Assembly: GCA_029448655.1 (NCBI GenBank)
Contig: JACCLO010000008.1
Coordinates: forward strand, 2,728,001-2,792,000
Direction of reading: 5' to 3'
Source of the DNA: Wolfiporia cocos
Taxonomy: Eukaryota > Basidiomycota > Agaricomycetes > Polyporales > Phaeolaceae
DNA length: 64,000 nt
Shown: positions 54,602 to 64,000 of the stretch, in pieces
How positions within the stretch are numbered: the stretch's first letter is position 1
How the letters are laid out: every line of letters starts with the position of its first letter
Program-made: the position numbers and the translations under genes
The notes under the pieces: generated by a model
The model's database searches: none
The model's input: the letters and a program-made list of their open reading frames with translations, nothing else
What the model was told of the DNA's origin: nothing

Positions 54602-55645
54602 TGGGGAGGGGCAACCCCGCCAAAAATTGCGTCCAGAGCTTATCACTTCGGAGTCTGAATGACCTACCTCAAACGGTAATTAAACGCTGAAATCATGATT
54701 GCGGTGCTATTGACGCTGGTATCAGTGCATGAGGGCCTCATACGTTATTACTAGATATTAGCGGTGGCCCATGCTAGGTGGTATACACTACCAAGAAGTA
54801 GTCGTACATACTATACATGTCCAAGATATTGTTAATGCAATGATTGTCTCTATCTCGAAGGTCAATCTCTCACTCGGATTCGTTGCTGATATCATTGAAT
54901 GACATCATGCTTTCAGTATCTGAGCCAGCCTCGTCAACAGAATGACATATTGCCTGGGTCTTTGCCATCAAATGTGATGCGCTGTTAAACAAGACGCGAC
55001 GTGACTTGCCATGAAGTGTGATGCGATTCAGATGCGACGTGCCTGTGGCGCGTGCATCCCAATTAGGAAGGGAAATCCATCTGTGTCGTGTCCACACGAA
55101 ATAATCTATACCTCAGAATGAGGTTGGAATGGGGCATATATAACTGAACTTCACTAATGTCTAGCTCTTTCTACTTGATCTCAAATGGTTTGAGTCTTTT
55201 CTTGCTTGCTTGATTCCGTCCAAAAAGCATTCTATAATGTACTTCTATCAATTGATGGGAATGCATCTCCTCCTGGAGTAATGAGTTATAGCATGAAGTA
55301 GGTGCATATACCTCTGATCTCTGCATTTCTTCGAAGAACGTTTGGGACAGAATTTCGTTAAATTACTCATAGCGTGCTGTGTCATACCCCGGATGCGCAG
55401 ATTAACATGAAGCGATTTAATTAAAAGAATTCTGTCCCAAAGAAAGTATTCATTTTGTAGTTCTCATAAATCTACTTCACTATAATGAGGCGCGAAACTT
55501 TTTTCCTGGCGAGCCTTTACACTGATACCATCGCGCTATGCGCGTCTAGCTCATGCCGGGGAGAGACCTGTCCGGCAGGGGCTGTGGCGCATGATAGACG
55601 CTTGCCGCTCGGATTTTGCCGCCCCGCTACGGTTGCCCCTCCCCA
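54602..55645 (-). mobile_element. TIR transposon Q, copy 2
   Basis: The ends are TGGGGAGGGGCAACC and inverted GGTTGCCCCTCCCCA, with a perfect 7-bp duplication CTGTAAT (54595-54601 and 55646-55652). The duplication is formed from the terminal bases of the neighbouring MITE, so Q landed later, exactly at the MITE end. It is colinear but inverted with Q copy 1. CpG sites are kept here. No transposase recognised. Confidence 0.88.
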
Positions 55646-55849
55646 CTGTAATTACCCAGCGGGTTTGCGTAGCACCAAGCGCCGATGGTCACGTGCACAC
55701 TGCCACATTGGGCTGCAGCGGGCGTCTCTGCGCAATTTTTGACAGACGTTGAATGTTTTGGCCGACCCCATCGACTGAACTGATGATATATGCATTATAG
55801 GATTACAATAAAACAACTACTTAGATCATTGTATGTATGTAGGAGTGTC

Positions 55850-56110
55850 ACAAATTTCAAATCTAGCTTGCAAGCGCTTGCAAGCGATCGCAATGATCAG
55901 GTCTTGTGATACGATTTCGATCATTGCAATGGGAACGATTTGGTTGCAATGCCATCACAATGCCCATCACAATGCCATCGCAAGGGCATCGCAATCGCAT
56001 TGCAGCCGCATTGCAAGGGATTGTAATGTTTACGTAATGCTCGTATGCGCTATTGACGCTGCGCCAGTCACATTGTGACTAATCGCATTCAGATTGCCAT
56101 CCAATCCTTG
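55850..56110. repeat. Degenerate GCAATG/CATTGC motif cluster
   Basis: About 20 occurrences of GCAATG, CATTGC, CATCGCAA or TTGCAA variants within 180 bp (for example TTGCAAGCGCTTGCAAGCGATCG and CATTGCAGCCGCATTGCAA). The motif is self-complementary, so both strands carry it. It is not a clean tandem repeat. Confidence 0.6.
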
Positions 56111-56863
56111 GATTGCAACCGTTTTAGGAAATTTCTGACAGAGGGTGCTGGTGCATATGATGCCGATGCCTAAGTACCAAACACTATTACACTAAGTCCA
56201 CGCCCGATCTACAGCTTGACAACGAAGATGAATCCGACGTGTCGATGACTTGAACACAGTGCTACGATAACTATAATCATTGCATATCCTTGAGAACCAA
56301 CAAGACCGCGTGGAGTCATGCTGGCTCAAGAGTGCAGCACGTATAAATGAATCCACTCATCTCATGAACAGCGTCGTACATTGTCTATAACGAATTCGAC
56401 CAATACTTTCTATTGTTATTTTGCCTTCATAAGCTACCACAGCTTTGGGGTCTTCAACGCAGCAGCGTCAGAGCGCCCTGGAACACACGTGATACTCGGC
56501 GCTTGGTGCTACGCAAACCCGCTGGGTAATTAACCTCAACTCAAGTGTAAGCGGAGTCACATATGGATCGATGATGGAACCAGACACGAGGCGAGCGAAC
56601 TCTAACGATTTCTGGCCCTCGACGGTGCATACCTTGATAAGGACAGCAGCACACATAATTCATCTTCGATTGCAGGCGGTGCAAAATTCACACTTCTGGG
56701 TGTCGTCAACTCATGCTTGTGTCCACTCCTCGACCTTTGTCGCACTAATCCGTCTCACACCATATCAACTGGCAAGAATTTTGGTCAGCACGCAGAGTCA
56801 GACTAAAGACATATCTACTAGCGCAACGTAGGGCGGCTTTGTCCTGCGAAACGAGGCCCAGCT
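56111..56863. other. Intergenic region upstream of the polymerase-gamma-like gene
   Basis: No gene recognised. The proximal 200 bp before 56864 are the likely promoter; no TATA box is obvious. Confidence 0.4.
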
Positions 56864-59800
56864 ATGATTGCTGGGATGTCACCCAGAAGCTTCGCAGCAA
56901 TTGGTAGCGCGCGGTCATTCCACTCTAGCGGACCGGCGTGGCAGAAACAGCGGTTGTTTGCTCGCTGGAGACAGTGGATTCTTGATGCTGCCAAATCGGT
57001 ATTTTTCTTCAAAAAACGCACAAAAGGCGTGGGCGGTCCTGAGGCGACTAGTGAGACGAGCAACGCCACACCTACAGGTGAGTACGCTGCTTTATTCAGC
57101 GAACGCGGCCCACCAACATAATCCTAGTGAGACGCAACGAACTTGGCATACAGCTGCTTTCGCGAAATCTCCATTCCCAGATCTTCCGCAATGCTTCTAT
57201 ACCTGCACCGCCGGAGTCGTACGTGCGCATCGCGGAAGACCACTTGTGCATGCATGGGCTTGAGCCATCGAAGCATGGTGCAGACCAATCCGATGTTTCG
57301 TTCACCCTTCCACCACTTCACGGCGACAACATTGATCAACACTTCTACTCGATTGGTATGGCTGCCGCGCAACCTTGGCTCGGGTTTGCACAAGAGCTTG
57401 CAGGCGCTGAATTGCCTCCCAGGCCGGAAACTTGGAGTGTGGCACCGGGCTGGACACGGTACGTTCACCAGGCAGATGGCCGCTTTTCCTTCGAATCGGT
57501 TGAGTATCCGATGTTCAACGGAAACCCGGAGCAAACGCTCGTCTTTGACGTGGAGACACTGCCAGAATACACGACCTATTCCGTCATGGCTTGCGCAGTC
57601 TCCCCAAACGCATGGTACTCTTGGGTGTCACCCTGGCTGCTTGACCAGACGGAAAACTTGCAGCAGTTGATTCCGATGGGCGATCCTTCTGTACCGCGGC
57701 TCATCGTGGGACATAACGTGTCCTATGACAGGCTTAGAATTAGAGAGGAGTACAGTGTCGATACTACACAGACTCGCTTCCTCGATACGATGGCATTGCA
57801 CATCGCAGTGAATGGTTTTTCCGACGACCAGCGAATTGCATGGCTCGGCTACCGCAAATATAATGTGGCCGCACAAGAACCCTTCCACGATACCGAGACG
57901 GAGGACGGCAAGCAGAGAGCCAAGCGCTGGGAACAAGTCACTTCCGCGAACTCTCTTGCAGAAGTTGCAAGACTGCATTGTGGCATCGAGATGGACAAGG
58001 AGACGCGGGAGGATTTCCTCGAGTGCACACCTGCACAGATTCTTGACCGGATACAGCACTATCTAAGCTACTGCGCTAAAGATACGGCGGTTACTCAAGC
58101 TGTTCTCGCGAGGACGTGGCGTGCATTTCGCCACCAATGCCCTAGTCCGGTGTCCTTCGCCGCCGTGTTAACGATCGGCTCGAGTTTCCTCACGGTCAAT
58201 GAACAGTGGGAGCAATATCCGGAATATGCGAAGTGTACTTCCGACAAGATGTATGGGCAAGTAACACAGCGCCTCGCGGATCTCGCAGAGCAAGCCAGGG
58301 AAATGATGCATTCTAAGGAATGGAAGAACGATGTTTGGTTAAGCCAGCTGGACTGGACGCCTCGACAGGTTACGAAGACGAAGGGTGGGAACTCCGATTC
58401 AAAAGACGTAGGTACTCGAACTGTGACTTGTTGGAAAGTTCGATGATTTGAAACATGATTATGGTTATAGGCAGTGATGCCGAATTGGTACAAGGAGCTA
58501 ACGAAACCAAAAAAGGATCTGCCTCCGGGCACAGTGGACATCTCACTAGGCATTCGCATCTCACCTATTCTACTTCGATTGTCCTGGCGGGACTGGCCTC
58601 TATATTACTCGCGCGAGCACGGCTGGGTGTTTCGTGTGCCTCACAAAGCCAAGTTCGGGGCGACTCACAAGGCATTGCAGTTTGCCCTGCAAGAGGACAA
58701 TGCCTTGAATGCGCTCAGCGAATGCAGTTATTCCTTTTATCCGGTACCGCGATTTGATGGTTCAACGGCAAAGCTAGCAAGCCCACTCTCGAAGTCATTT
58801 ATGCTTACCGCGCCAAAGGGGGCGTTAACAAGCGCTGGGGACGAAGCACAGACCTTGTTTAACTTGAATGCACAGGGTGACTATTGGAAGTCCGTCCACG
58901 ACTCTGCGCGCGAACAAATAGTGGTGTGGCAAGACATGAACGGCAACTCTGGTGAGCCGTCCACGCAGAAGAATGGTAGGAGACTGGGAATCATCCTACC
59001 GATGATGAGCACCATGAGTACGGTAACACGGCATGCGAGCGACAGGACATGGGTCCCGGCGAGGAACGCCACGGGTGATTGGATCGGGTCCGAGCTCCAG
59101 ACCACGGTATGCGCACCGCCAGGATATTCAATCGTAGGCGCCAGTATTCCATCGCTGAATCTCTGGATTTCGAGTATGCTGGGCGATGCCCAGTTCGGAG
59201 TGCATGGAGCCACAGCCCTCGGATGGATGCTTTTGCAGGGCAATGAGGCCGAAAGCACGGACCTGCATACAAGGACCGCTGCTCTCTTGGGTATTTCCCG
59301 CGATGCGGCTGAGGAGTTCAATTGTTCTCGCATCAATGGCGTGGAATTACGTAAGGAGCCGCAGGGTTTGAGCAAGGCTAGCGCCACTCGCAGTCTCATA
59401 GGGGAGCTCGGCAAAGTCACGAACGCCTCTCAGTTCGGCACCTTCACACATAATGATAGGCTGTCCAGGCAAACCTATCGGTGTGGTGGGCTGGAGAGCT
59501 TCATCCACAACAAGTTGAAGAGTATTTCAAAGTCTAGGAAGCCGCAGACGGTGGCTCTCGAATGCTCGATTACGCATGCACTGCGAAACATGTTCAGCTC
59601 AAAGGATGACAAATATGAGATCATACGAATGGAATGGATCATTCAATCGTCTGGCGTTGACTATCTGCATCTCCTCATCGTTGCGATGGATCGTCTCATC
59701 AAGGGCTACGGTATCCGTGCGCGTTACATGATCTCGTCGCACGATGAGGTGCGATATCTTGTCGAGGACCAAGATCGCTACCGAGCTGCCTTGGCACTGC

Positions 59801-60342
59801 AGATTGCCAATTTATGGACACAAGGTTTATTCGCATTCAGATTGGGCATGGACGATCTGCCGCGTGGCACGGCGTTCCTCTCAGCCATTGATATCGACAA
59901 GGTGCTGCGGAGAGCGGTCGATGAGACTTCTACGCCTCCGAAATTCCAGCCTAGCCATGAGACCATTAAGGAGAGCCTAGATATCGCACAGGTTTTGGCT
60001 AAAACCAACGGCGGCTCGTTATGGCCAGATGGTGCCTTCATGCATGCGGCTAGCCAGTTCGAAGCTGGGATTAATCTGACCAACTACAAAGCACCCGAGA
60101 TCCTGAAGCACCGGGCGGAGAGCGAAGCTTGGCTGCGTGCGCAGGTGTCTTCCAAAGCTGGTCTCGGTGCCGCAGCACAGCGCACGAATGCCACCAGCAC
60201 GAGTATCAGCAGCAATTCTCGCGTTAGTGATCGCATGAATGGCCCCAATAAACCAAAAACGTCGACCTCGAGAAAAAGGGACCAACACGATCGGGACAAG
60301 GTCATTGAACAAGCATTCACAGCCAGGCGTAAAGTAGAATAG
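56864..60342 (+). CDS. Polymerase gamma (Mip1) family protein with lost polymerase site
   Basis: Exons 56864-57077, 57128-58407 and 58471-60342 give 1121 residues in one frame. The N-terminus is a mitochondrial presequence with an ARSFHSS cleavage-type motif. 3'-5' exonuclease motifs are intact: DVETLPEY (D212, E214), GHNVSYDR (D272) and YCAKD (Y386, D390). The polymerase half is recognisable to its end (WLSQLDWTP, SMLGDAQFGVHGATALGW, IIQSSGVDYLHLL, SSHDEVRYLV with D923). However, motif A reads GASIPSLNLW where the family has GADVDSxELW, and motif B reads RDAAEEFNCSRING where it has RDxAKxFNYGRIYG: the catalytic Asp, the Lys and both Tyr are gone. The region after motif B (about 790-830) is also diverged. 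Probably a mitochondrial pseudo-polymerase with possible exonuclease or DNA-binding function; the active Mip1 must be elsewhere. Confidence 0.9.
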
Positions 60343-60731
60343 GTGCAATCTGAATTCTGTATAAATGTACGACAGCGGGCTGCCGTGCCATCTACACAGG
60401 ATCATCTTGAAGCGGCAGTACAACGCGTGAGCTGACTGCAGCGTTCGCAATAGGATGTCTAGTATAAGTGGATCTTCTGGCGGCTGTCGTCGATAGACCA
60501 GACCAGAGCCCTGACGGTGAAGCTCTGTTCCTGACTCGGATCGCACATAGTCCGGTGATAAAACTGTAGATGATGCAATTGTAATACTGTTACATCTATG
60601 TAGTGCTGCTGTGCTGCTGTGGTTTATCGGTATGAATACATGCGTATGAGCTGTGATTGTCGTGGCGTGCATTAATTTAGTGCTATTGTATCAACCCATA
60701 ACTGTCCGTTCCAAGATTCCTTTGTTCATCT
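60343..60731. other. Convergent 3' intergenic region
   Basis: Separates the polymerase-gamma-like gene (+) from a small minus-strand gene. No features seen beyond AT-rich 3' UTR-like sequence. Confidence 0.4.
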
Positions 60732-61371
60732 TCAAGCACTGATGGCCGTAACGGAGGCGTGTCGCCAGCTCTCCTCGGCGGGTGCATGCACCTGCCAGCC
60801 CCAGTTGCCGTGGCGCTGCCTACGAGTCTCAACATCAGCAGTCGCGACAACTGTGAGCTTCTTCGAGCTCGTGGTCCTGCGGCCGGGACGGCGGCAGCGA
60901 GTGGCCTTCTCTGTCGCGGGTGCCGGTTGCGAGGCGGTGAATTTGAGGATGGCCTCGAGGGAATCCCGCTGAGCGGAAGTGACGCCGACGAGCGGCGAGA
61001 ATGAGAGCGTAAGGAGGTCGTTCACGTCATACACGCGGGGTAGCTTGTGGCTGGTGGGTATAGGAGTAGGGGTATGGTCTAACAGACTACGTCAGGATAC
61101 CTATATATCTTAGCAAGCTAAAGTACGACTTACGGGCCACTAGTGAAGATGCATCGTCCCGCGGGGGTGTCGACCGCGAACGCGAGCGGTGCTCGGAACG
61201 CTTGGTACGCTTGGTACGCGGGGGCGTGACGTCGCGCGGAGATTGCGGCGACGCTGAAGCTGCTGAGCCGCTGCGCTTATGGATCGGAACATACAAGCCC
61301 GTCGGCGACCCAGAGGAGGTCTCGGAGGAGTCGCGGTGAGCACGCTGAGGGATGGCGACCGGGCTAGACAT
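60732..61371 (-). CDS. Hypothetical basic Ser/Arg-rich protein, 194 residues
   Basis: Two exons, 61134-61371 and 60732-61078, joined across a 55-nt intron (GTAAGT...TTAG) in phase 1. The start is the ATG at 61371 (MSSPVAIPQRAHRDSSE). Residues 20-78 are Ser/Pro/Arg-rich with RTKRTKRSEHRSRSRS, typical of nuclear proteins. The C-terminal half has a VYDVNDLLTLSFSP motif and a basic tail with RRQRHGNWGWQ. No catalytic domain recognised. Conserved-looking motifs in exon 2 suggest a real protein, perhaps in transcription or RNA handling; that is inference. Confidence 0.65.
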
Positions 61372-62165
61372 GATGATATGACTGGGAGGACGAGAGCGAG
61401 GATCGAGTAATATCAACGATGTCGGAGGAGTCCACTGCGACACTGGCTGGGTCAGCTGCGATGGGAGACGACGGGAGGGAGAGCAGACCTTAAATACACA
61501 GGATCGCGCGCGCGGCCGCGGAGCTGACGTGTCCGACACGCCATTTGGTTGGGGACACTGCGTCAGTGCGAGGGAGCGCAGTTCCGAATTGCCGTGACTC
61601 AGGGCCTGCGTGCGCAGTGGCCGGACAGCATACGCAAGAATGTCCGAGACCGAGAGCATTCAGGAGCTTTCGGGCTCGCGCGTTCGGGAGTTGACCCGAC
61701 CGCGATGATGCCATGACGCCCCGCAAGGAGCGAATCGGGTGCAATAGCGCCTCGGCGTTCTAGGGCGTTCGAGCAACGCCGAGGGTCTTCGAGCTTCGAG
61801 GAGCGTCGGGGAGCGTCGGGGACCTTCGAAGCTCAATGGCATGCTGAAGCTCAATGGCATGCTGGGAGAATGCCGTTCAACCTTGGAGTGGTTCCGCAAT
61901 CTGAAGGATAGAGCCCGGTCAGCTTGAAGTACAATCACCGCACCGGCCACAGAAAAGGAGGTACATCGATGGCATCTAATCTTATCTACCAGGACTAAGC
62001 ACGCGGGCCATGGCTTATACTTGCAGACAGGAGCCAGATGTTGCGAATTACGGCACGACTGCATAAGGAGTGGTGAGTGCAGTACTGCACAGAGGTTTTG
62101 GGGTGTACCAAGTACAAGACTGAAGCTGTCCTATGAAGGGTCTACCAGGTACTAGTGCTACAGGT
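61372..62165. other. Intergenic region with short tandem repeats
   Basis: GAGCGTCGGG occurs twice at about 61801-61820 and GAAGCTCAATGGCATGCT twice at about 61828-61863. CpG-rich. The 61372-61500 part is probably the promoter of the minus-strand hypothetical gene. Confidence 0.5.
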
Positions 62166-63252
62166 CTAGGCCTCGATGAACGTCTTGACGTTCTTCAGCC
62201 AGCTGACATACTCCTGCATAATGGGCAAGTGTAAGCATGCGTTGAAGTCATAGAATAGGCAGGTTCCGACCTTCTGCTCCTTGTACTCGGCATACTCGGG
62301 CACAAACAATGCAAGCTGCTCAGAGATGCCGCGCTCGTGAAGGAACTTCTCGAATCCTTCCTGCACAGAGACATCGAGCGTATCAAACTGCGGGCCGATG
62401 TAGAGCCCGCGGCGCTTCCAGTCAGCTTCTGCGGTGAGCTCCGTGCCGAGCTTCGCGTCATTGTAGAAGGACATGTTGTCAACAATGAACTCGCCCTCCT
62501 GGCACATTGCGTCCACGGTAATAGCACCATTCGCGCCAGCCTAGCATCATGCGTGTCAACATGGGGAATCGAAGTGGTCGGCGAGACTGAGTTTACGTTT
62601 ACCTTCGTGATCGAGAAGGAGCAGCGGATGGGGTAGGAGCGGCTCAACTCCTCGGGGTCCACATCACTCTCCTCCTGCTCAAACTCCTGCTCCGGCTCGT
62701 TCTGGATGTCGGCAATGGAGAACATCAAGCGGATGCTGCATATAGGGACAAAAAGTCAGTAAGGAGCTTGAGGTAGACTAAAACAGACGACGTCATACGT
62801 CTCGTTCCCGAACTTCCGCGTAATTGCGACCTCGTCGTTTCCGGGGACGTCCTCAATCTACACGCATATATCCAGCTGAGTAGAGTGAGACGTATTGATA
62901 AGATATATGCGCACCTCCCAAACACCCTGCGCCTTGAACGTCTTCAAGAACTCAGGCTCCTCAGCAGCAAAACTTGACTGCTCATACTGGAGCTCCTCGC
63001 CGAGCTTTTGCGAGAGGTAAGGGTCAACTGCATGGGTTACAAATCACCGCTCATATTGCACCGAAGCGTACGAAACTCACCAGAACCCTCGCCAAAAACG
63101 CGAGCAGACACCGAGAACGCTCTTGATGCAGGCGCGGCGCGAGCGGCAAATACGGGGAGCGCAGAGCGCGTCAACGAGCGTGACGCCGTGCGGGCAGCAA
63201 GTGCTCTGGTTGAAGAAAGAGAGACTTGACGGAACGCACGAATGGCGGACAT
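62166..63252 (-). CDS. mam33: Mitochondrial matrix acidic protein, MAM33/p32 family
   Basis: Trimeric acidic ring protein of the mitochondrial matrix (yeast Mam33, human C1QBP/p32), involved in mitochondrial translation and respiratory assembly. Five exons: 63081-63252, 62915-63027, 62799-62857, 62603-62735, 62166-62540; phases agree, 283 residues. The first 50 residues are Arg/Ser/Ala-rich without acids, a clear presequence (ending RAFSVSARVFGEG). The mature part has the acidic linker EPEQEFEQEESDVDPEE and the family C-terminus (GLYIGPQFDTLDVSVQEGF, then FLHERGI and YVSWLKNVKTFIE). Start chosen at 63252 because the presequence begins there. Confidence 0.93.
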
Positions 63253-64000
63253 GGTTTTGGACGATGATGGTGAGCAAAGCTGGAGGGTTAGCGCCACAAG
63301 TGTGCCAAAATGCGCGCGGTCCCCCGGGTCTTTGTTTGGCATGGTGCCTCGGAAAGGGCAAATGCTTCCTACCGTGGCGTTTCCTACCGTGGCGTACTAC
63401 GGGTGACATTACCGTAGTCATGCGTTCGGTTTGATTCGACGGATGTGATAACTTAGTTCATGACATCTGCTTTTCGAGTTTTCTGCTCATGTGTATGAAG
63501 GGGCACCATATCACGCGCTGTCGTGAGAACCCAATAACGATGCTCAGCCGTAATGTTGCAATAACCATTGCGCCAAAAGGGCAGAAATATGCCAACTCTG
63601 TTGGCATCTGTGGGTCTCAGTACTTAAGCTATTACGGCACATGGTCGTGACGTGCTCGTGACACACCAGTACCCGTTGTGTGCGTATAATCACGCACATC
63701 GCCACTGCTTGATGAAATGGATTATGTAGAACGATGGTCATAGAAGGAATGAGAACTCTCGTGTCCTTCTCACTGCTCTACATACATAATATTATATCAA
63801 GTGTTGTCCATTGAACTGAGCCTTGGCAAGAATATGTCCAGATGTGACGTGAATTACGTGTCAATGTTTACGCAAAAGTATAGAATCCATGCAGCTTAGA
63901 CTGGCGAGCGAGCACATCCTTGATAGTAGATAGAAGGGCTTTGCAGCTTCTAAATATCGATACTAAGTACAGCACTCATTCATGACCGCAAAATCTGCCT
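63253..64000. other. Upstream region of mam33; no further gene seen
   Basis: Includes a TTCCTACCGTGGCG tandem pair at about 63366-63392. No domain-bearing frame to the window end. Confidence 0.45.

Noticed and set aside
1..64000. CRISPR arrays, operons, ribosome-binding sites, riboswitches
   Set aside because: The DNA is eukaryotic; no regularly spaced short repeats or bacterial signals were seen.

Overview
The window is nuclear DNA of a filamentous basidiomycete, most likely an Agaricomycete. Genes carry many 50-65 nt introns with GTNNGT donors, 5S rRNA genes are dispersed, and proteins resemble Agaricomycete versions of Tps2, Gbp2/Hrb1, MAM33 and Mip1. A Rhizoctonia-like (Ceratobasidiaceae) source is a guess.

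Positions 1-18.4 kb are a transposon graveyard, poor in CpG and rich in TG/CA. It holds about ten solo LTRs of two related families (here X and V, both TGTTAYGG...CCGTAACA), a TRIM (W), a Tc1/mariner element, a novel-looking TIR element (Q, 7-bp target duplication), and a shredded pseudogene of the mitochondrial DNA polymerase gamma. Most insertions can be ordered by nesting because their 5-bp duplications are still readable.

Positions 18.5-21.4 kb hold an Old Yellow Enzyme family gene that would be intact except for a 638-bp hAT element inside exon 2; a second hAT copy lies just past its stop codon. Positions 21.6-34.3 kb are one nest five levels deep: MITE > LTR X > solo LTR (Y) > full Ty3/gypsy chromovirus > solo LTR (Z). 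The gypsy element has an extra ORF upstream of gag and a dUTPase domain at its 3' end. All six of its premature stops are TGA in positions explained by CGA decay.

Positions 34.4-39.6 kb hold eroding genes (a frameshifted alpha/beta-hydrolase-like gene, a berberine-bridge-like oxidase pseudogene) and a 5S copy. Positions 40.1-48 kb are a normal gene pair facing tail to tail: an SR/RGG protein with three RRMs (+), and the trehalose-6-phosphate phosphatase tps2 (-). Positions 48-56.8 kb are sparse: a good 5S rRNA gene, a hypothetical protein, a three-fold repeat of a first-exon-like module, a 109-bp-TIR MITE and the second Q copy.

Positions 56.8-63.3 kb are genic: a polymerase-gamma family gene with intact exonuclease motifs but lost polymerase catalytic residues, a small SR/basic hypothetical protein, and the mitochondrial matrix protein MAM33/p32. 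The most interesting items are the pseudo-polymerase with its decayed second copy, the exonic hAT insertion, the dUTPase-bearing gypsy in a five-level nest, and the Q and W non-autonomous families.
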